DNA from: Enoplolaimus lenunculus | Lineage: Eukaryota > Nematoda > Enoplea > Enoplida > Thoracostomopsidae | Assembly: GCA_030248215.1 (NCBI GenBank) | Contig: JASANG010002567.1 | Span: 62,001 to 126,000 of the forward strand | DNA: 64,000 bases | Direction: 5' to 3' | Shown here: positions 58,235-64,000 of the stretch, one piece after another | How positions within the stretch are numbered: position 1 is the first letter of the stretch | How the letters are laid out: each line of letters starts with the position of its first letter | The notes under the pieces: generated by a model | Databases searched by the model: none | Told to the model about the DNA's origin: nothing | The model's input: the letters and a program-made list of their open reading frames with translations, nothing else | Made by a program: the position numbers and the translations under genes

Positions 58235-61200
58235 TTATAAATCTGGAAAAACTTTATACGGATTCAATATTCCTTTCGGATCCAACGCTTGTTTTACTTG
58301 CTTCATAGTCCTGATTACAGCTGGTGACTTGGCGTAATGCAAATAATCTCTTTTCAGTCGTCCAATGCCGTGCTCAGCCGATATGCTTCCTTTGCGTTCT
58401 TGAATCCACTGATACAACCATGGGTATAACCTGTACATTAGTGACTGGCTTATAGGAACATGACTTAAGACAATGCTCGATTTTGAATGTGAACTACGGC
58501 TTTAGCTCAAAGCTACAAAAGAATTTGTAAACACTCTCAATATAAGTTAACGTTAGACATTAAATTATGTCTGTGCAATCCAACCGTTATATTACTCATT
58601 ATAAAAATCCAGCACATTTTGTTTAGTAACAGGACTGCGTGTTATTCTCATTTACATAACCAAAATTATATTGAACATCATTAATGGACATCTCGAAACA
58701 CACTTTAAAGTTCTTATGCACGACTGTCTGTACACATTTTGTCTAAGTTATATGAGCTATATTTAACCTTGAATTATGGCCCTAAAAGCAACATTGGCCA
58801 TTAAATTAAACATACTATAATACATACATACCTGTTGTATATTTCTTCATTAAAATGTTTGCTTGTCATATTCAAATGAACATTACCGTCGCCAAGGTGC
58901 CCATAACCACAAATTCGAATCACAGTATCTGGTATAAGGTCAGCCATTCTGAAAAAAATGCTATTGATTATGTAGTAATAAGTAAGGTACGAGTTAAACG
59001 TGCGACGGAAACATAAATGAAATGCGTAGCGCAGTGTAGTTATAGAGCAACAGAACGATAATCTGTACAAGGGATTCAAGTGGATATTGGGCTTCAGTTT
59101 CCTAGGTTGTCGGACATCCATCGCTAGACAGAACAAATCTGGATATTACACCGTTATATAAAACGAAAATCATCTCAATTACTTTTTACTCGAAGTAACA
59201 AAACTAAATGTCAGGAAAACGTTTTACTTTTTACTGAAATGTACATTTCATAACAGGTTCAAACCTCATGTTATTATGTTGGCTCGGGTATTTTAATATT
59301 ATGCCGCACCATGTTCCATGATGCAAGTTCTACACCAATCACATCGCAGTTAACGAAATAATTTAATAAAAAACAAAAATGTTAAGTTTTTAATTTTTTA
59401 TCTTACCGTAAAACTTACCGATCTTTTGCAGCGTCAACTACTTCATACAAATGCTTGTGAGGAAGCGAAATGTCTTGCTTGTACGTATAACCATCGCGGC
59501 GCAAACATTCCGCTGGGTTTTCTCTTATTGCCCACATAGCCTATAATAGCTGTATTTCAGTACATTAACCACATTAGCGGTGTGCAATGGGATATTTTGG
59601 TAGCTAGAAACTTTTAGGGTTGCGCTATGCCAGCCGCACAATAAAATTTATTAATTAAAAATTGTCGCATGTCATTAAATAAATTTTACCTACGTTTTCG
59701 TTAGCAATGTATAGCGGTGTGCGGTGGCGTCCGGAACAATAAAGTGCGCAACCCTTACCCGTTGTCCTTCAGAAACTGCTAATCATCCTATCTATTAGTC
59801 TACATTGATTAGTTACAACAGCTTGGCTTGTATTACAGAAAGCAAATCCTATCAAAAAATAACATTACAGCACACACAATATTACTTACACTATAATACT
59901 ATTAAATTCAACAACGTAAATATACCAACAGGATTGCAAAAAATTATGCTGCAACAGCTAATATAATTACTCTTACAACTTAAAAGGCTATCTCCTTCAC
60001 TCCTTTAAACTCTGTCTATTTGTACATCTATTAATATGCCATTATCGCAGCATAACCCCATCATTAATTACAACACAAAGGCCTACGCTGTTGTACTCAA
60101 ACGCTATTTAATGCACGATTACATCACACTAAATATGGCTTGCAATATAATATAATTCAATTCTACAGCGCATGTCCATAGTGTTGCAAAAACATGCTAA
60201 AACCACTAAAATAATTAAGCTTACAAGTTAAAAAGCTATATCTCCTCATAATACGTAAAACGTTCAATGATAAACGACTACAAAACAACTGTCATCAAAA
60301 TATTTAACGGTGACATACAGCCCTACGGTTTTTTATAATAGGCTCGCAACTTTTGCGAAAACCAAAAACATAGCTAATCATTGTTTTGGGATTCCCTTTT
60401 AGCATGCAGGTCCACTGCTTTACACAAACACCGCCACCTTATATGCTTCAGAATATCCTGTTGTTGGCACAAAAACATTATAAGCGAAGTTATACATTCC
60501 CAAAATGAAATCCTGGTTACGTCGCTGCACCGATGATCTGTTGACTAAATAACTATTGCTAACTACCGTCGCTTGTTTTTCATCGGCCGCAATAGTTCCA
60601 TCCGTTATTAAGCTTTGATCCAGAGCAATTTCAAGAAAGCGTGAAAACCGTTCCGCAGTTGAATCATCGTGACTAGACGCAACTACTTCGATAAGCAAAT
60701 AGAACGAATGTGGTGAAGACAAAGGTGATTTGTGTCTAAATCCAAAAAACTTATTCTGACTCGGTTTCTAAAATCTAATCATTGTTCAATTTTAGATACT
60801 ACTTCTGTAACCGGTATTTTGGAAATCCAGCTGCACCCTGGGCTCAGCCCACCTTTAAGATAGTTCAGTCCTCCGACCTATTTTTTAACATGTAAAAACA
60901 AGTGACAATAAACTTCAGAAAACTTAATTCAAATTCTATACGCCATTCATAATAATTTTGAAGGTCAGCCACAGATTTGTACATACGAGTTTTGGTTCAC
61001 CGAACGAGTGCACAATCTTAAAATTGTACACTCGTTAACCCCACCTTATGTCACAATTTTCACTGTAACTTAGCGTTAACACGTGTGAAACAATGTATGC
61101 GTTACTTGTATTGTGACAAGCGTTACTGTGGGTTAACAAAAAGTTGTGTTAAGGACGGGTTAACGAGTGCACAAACTTAGAACAGTACATTCGTAACCCA

Positions 61201-63173
61201 AACACTCGTGCGAATCTGTGGCTCTCATTTGAGATAAGGCAAACGGCGCATTACCCTAACGTGCGATCAACCATGCGCACAACTTCATTATCCACAAACT
61301 CAAACGACTGAATTAAGTCGGGCAAATGAGAGCGAGCTAAACTCCAAACAGCAAGACACTTTTCAAAACTATCGACACCTAAAATAAAAAATTATTTAAT
61401 TTGATATTTTCTAGCCAAATATTAACACTGATCGTTAAATGAAAATTAAATCAGCTTAGGATATTTTGCAAAATTACAAAATTTTTTAACTATCTACCAC
61501 GGATTTATTGTATATAGACCCATTGTAGCAAAACGCATATCACTGAAATAATGCAATTCAGAAGTATACATGAAGGGGTAAGAGCAAAGAAGTTGTAGCA
61601 ACGACCACATGGTGTAGTGGTAACATACTTCGCTTGCTAGAAAAATACCCGGAGTTCGATGCTTCAATATTTAGCGTAAAGCAACTCAGTAGCAAAGGTG
61701 GCAACAAAACTTCGGATTCGCTTTCATATTCGGCAAAAGGTGCAAATGGTTAACATTCGGTGAAATTGTGGGTTTCGTGCCATGCGATCGGTGACGACAC
61801 TCTGACAAAGTTTCCGACTTCAAAAACATTATTTATTATTATTAATATTATTATTATTATTAATACTACTATTATTAATTATTATTATTATTATTATTAT
61901 TATTATAATTATTATTATTAACTTACCCAAAAACGCAACTTGACTAGATGCAGGTTTAATTGGACACGTCAAAATAGCTTTCGTAATGAGCCCCAGTGTG
62001 CCTTCAGAACCAATTAATAAATGTTGCAAATGTAAACCAGTATTATCTTTGCGCATTGACGACATTAAATCAAGAATAGAACCATCCGCTGTTATCTGCA
62101 ATACAAAAACTGTGGTTGCTGTAATCTGAAACAAAGCATATATTAGAAAAAAGGCGTAACCAGGATTTTACATAGCGAGGAGATAATTTTACGTAAAATT
62201 TTTTACCTCTGAGTCCATAAGGTAATTCCAAAGTATATTAAGTTGCTCCTGTTTCGTCTCTTGACAATTTTAGGGAAATATATAACTGAACCTTCGATAC
62301 CCTTTGAATACGTCCTTGCTACAGAATTGCAATATGGGGTCTACACAACAAACGAACATTGGGGGTATCCAAATAAATTTACAAATTCAGTTTCTGTACC
62401 ATATTTCTTAATGACCTTACGAAAATAAAGTATGTATCAGACAGAGATCGACCGAATATCCGGATCCGAAAAAAGTTCCAGTTCTAATATTCTCAAGTAT
62501 AAACGAAATTTAATGAACATATACTTTTGCTCGACTCAAGTACTTCTAACTCCGCTCAAAAATTTACTATCCAATGCTTGTTGCGACTACGATATTATGC
62601 TTATAAATGCATAATTATTTAATTCAAAATAGATTTCAATATCGCGACATATGCGTACTTTCATCAGAGTGAAATAACTAGCGAAATAAATTATCTATAT
62701 TTGAGGCAAAAAGTTAATAAAATGTTAAAAAACTGTTGATAAAATTCTTAATCGAATTTTCTACTCAATTTCAAGTATTTCAATTTATCAGCGACCTTAC
62801 AGCTTCAACGCCAAGCACATGCGCATGAAGTGTTCCATGTCTAATGAGGCGAATACCTCCAGCTGCTGTTGCTATATTTCCACCAATTTGGCAGGAACCT
62901 TTTGCACCTGAAACAAAGGACGCTACCAAATTTGCAGATAGAATAAGCTACATTAACAATATCACGCAAACGTTTAATGAACTTTTGGAACCTTTGCTTC
63001 GTTAAATTCTGATTCTAGTATGAATTTAAGAAAACTTATTTACGTACTATATAAATTAAGTCTCGGCATCGTGAATATCGACTTACCCAAATCCAATGGC
63101 ATAACATATCCTTTATCGTTAACAAATTCTTCAAGGTTTTGCAAAATGCAACCAGTTTCGCATGCCAAAGTAC
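58235..63173 (-). CDS. D2HGDH: D-2-hydroxyglutarate dehydrogenase, C-terminal two thirds
   Basis: Mitochondrial FAD enzyme (VAO/PCMH family) that oxidises D-2-hydroxyglutarate to 2-oxoglutarate and passes electrons to the ETF pathway. Exons, 5' to 3': 63087-63173, 62801-62907, 61927-62095, 61255-61378, 60567-60735, 59419-59540, 58832-58948, 58235-58430 (stop). Splice sites and phases all agree; 362 residues are visible. The missing N-terminal part (targeting peptide and first half of the FAD domain) lies beyond 64000. Landmarks: [55 protein letters not shown], the metal-binding [20 protein letters not shown] with the conserved Glu-His, and the terminal [11 protein letters not shown]. Nothing in the visible part looks broken. 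Introns hold an F6 MITE, an F11 MITE, a tRNA-like relic and an (ATT)n tract. Confidence 0.96.
59615..59757. mobile_element. MITE family F6, copy in D2HGDH intron
   Basis: TAGGGTTGCGCTATGCC at the left, GTGCGCAACCCTTA at the right, about 143 bp, with GTGCGGTGGCGTCCGG inside. Confidence 0.65.
60967..61224. mobile_element. MITE family F11, single copy
   Basis: The ends AGCCACAGATTTGTACATACG and CGTGCGAATCTGTGGCT form an inverted repeat of about 30 bp that also includes ACGAGTTTTGGTT against AACCCAAACACTCGT. Inside are GTTAAC-rich words. It ends about 30 bp from the donor of exon 61255-61378. Confidence 0.7.
61605..61670 (+). mobile_element. tRNA-like relic in D2HGDH intron
   Basis: A-box-like TGGTGTAGTGGTAACAT and B-box-like GGAGTTCGATGCT at tRNA spacing. 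The stems do not form a full cloverleaf, so it is a pseudogene or SINE head. Confidence 0.4.
61826..61920. repeat. (ATT)n microsatellite
   Basis: An interrupted TTA/ATT triplet tract directly 3' (on the minus strand) of the donor of exon 61927-62095. It causes a false poly-Ile extension of that exon. Confidence 0.9.
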
Positions 63174-63245
63174 CTAATATTGAGTAAATAAAATGAACCA
63201 GCAAAATTAACAAAACACAATGATAAAGATCGGTGTTCTTCGCAG

Positions 63246-63540
63246 GGGGGCACCGAATCCACGATTTGACCGAATCCGAATCCAGTGCTAATTCGCCGAA
63301 TCCGAAACCGAATCCTGTATGTTGCAAATTTCAGATATATCTATAATTTGTTTCAGAATATCAACGCAATGCCAGTGGTATAACTTTTAATACGTTAATA
63401 TATTTCGACCTGACGTCAGTTCTGAGATTTCTCACCTGAAATAAAAAATATTGATTTTTATAGCAAGGTATTTAAAAATTTTATTGCTTAAAAATGAAAA
63501 ACATATTGCCGAACTTTGTTGCATTTGGCTCGAACAATAT
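63246..63540. repeat. Dispersed repeat F8, copy 2
   Basis: Begins GGGGCACCGAATCCACG and ends ACATATTGCCGAACTTTGTTG; see 51203-51500. It lies upstream of the first visible D2HGDH exon, in an intron. Confidence 0.65.
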
Positions 63541-64000
63541 GTATACTATCAAACTAAAGCAATCTCGTGTCTTTTCATCAAATAACGATATCTTTCAGTA
63601 CGTAACAAACAAAATCTGAAGTTCACATAATGCATGATACGTATTATCACCAACTATGCTCCAGTGCTGAGCTTCCAACAACTAATTTTCTCTGCCTTTA
63701 CAAAGAAAGATATTTTAACATTCGAACCACAGACTTCATACTTTTGAGCTGATACAACTCAATTTGATAATAAACTTTAAAACTTTCAAGTTTTGAGACA
63801 TTTTTTAACGACAAAGTAGCAGGGTACAACCGGATATTAATTTATCAGATACCAGAACAGGAACCAGATAGAGAATTTTTTACCGGAAAATGATATCAAC
63901 CACGCAGAAGATAAAATTTTTTGGAGTTTTTACCGCAGTGTGTCAAAACTTACACTTCTTCACTTGCCCAAAAATGCAATCGGTACAAGATGTTAAAGAC
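63541..64000. other. D2HGDH intron, F9-like scrap at 63818-63900
   Basis: AT-rich. GCAGGGTACAACCGGATA and CCAGAACAGGAACCAGATAG resemble F9 ends. No further D2HGDH exon was found here, so the 5' exons lie beyond the window. Confidence 0.4.

Noticed and set aside
61829-61926. Poly-isoleucine tail on D2HGDH
   Set aside because: The exon ends at a clear donor (GTAAGT) at 61926; the rest is an intronic (ATT)n tract.

Overview
This is a eukaryotic, AT-rich, repeat-dominated window, almost certainly from an invertebrate animal. The evidence is spliced genes with GT-AG introns, metazoan-type proteins, many short inverted-repeat transposons and long satellite arrays. I cannot name the species. A urochordate or another marine invertebrate would fit, but that is inference. 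One ambiguous base (n) lies at 3758.

Layout. 1-17.9 kb is a satellite domain built from one 59-bp monomer. A flank plus array runs forward (about 714-6750), then array plus flank runs in reverse (about 6751-10257), then flank plus array runs forward again (10258-17870). 17.9-29.2 kb has no recognisable gene. It holds several MITE-like families, a TA-rich tract and a pure (AAC)n microsatellite of about 340 bp. 29.2-42.7 kb is one minus-strand gene of about 12 small exons. I recognise it as the homologue of vertebrate C18orf63 (DUF4708), and its introns are packed with transposons, minisatellites and a second satellite (36/37 bp). 44.4-48.8 kb is a minus-strand UTP25 (DEF) gene. 51.5-53.8 kb is a minus-strand DHHC palmitoyltransferase lacking its first exon. 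58.2-63.2 kb is the 3' part of a minus-strand D-2-hydroxyglutarate dehydrogenase gene whose 5' exons lie beyond the window.

All four genes are on the minus strand, but they have unrelated jobs: mitochondrial 2-hydroxyglutarate oxidation, protein S-acylation, small-subunit rRNA processing, and an uncharacterised protein. Nothing suggests shared regulation. Exon joins were checked by hand for splice sites and reading phase, and the phases agree along every gene. The transposon families named here (F1 to F11) are defined only by comparing copies inside this window. No database was searched.
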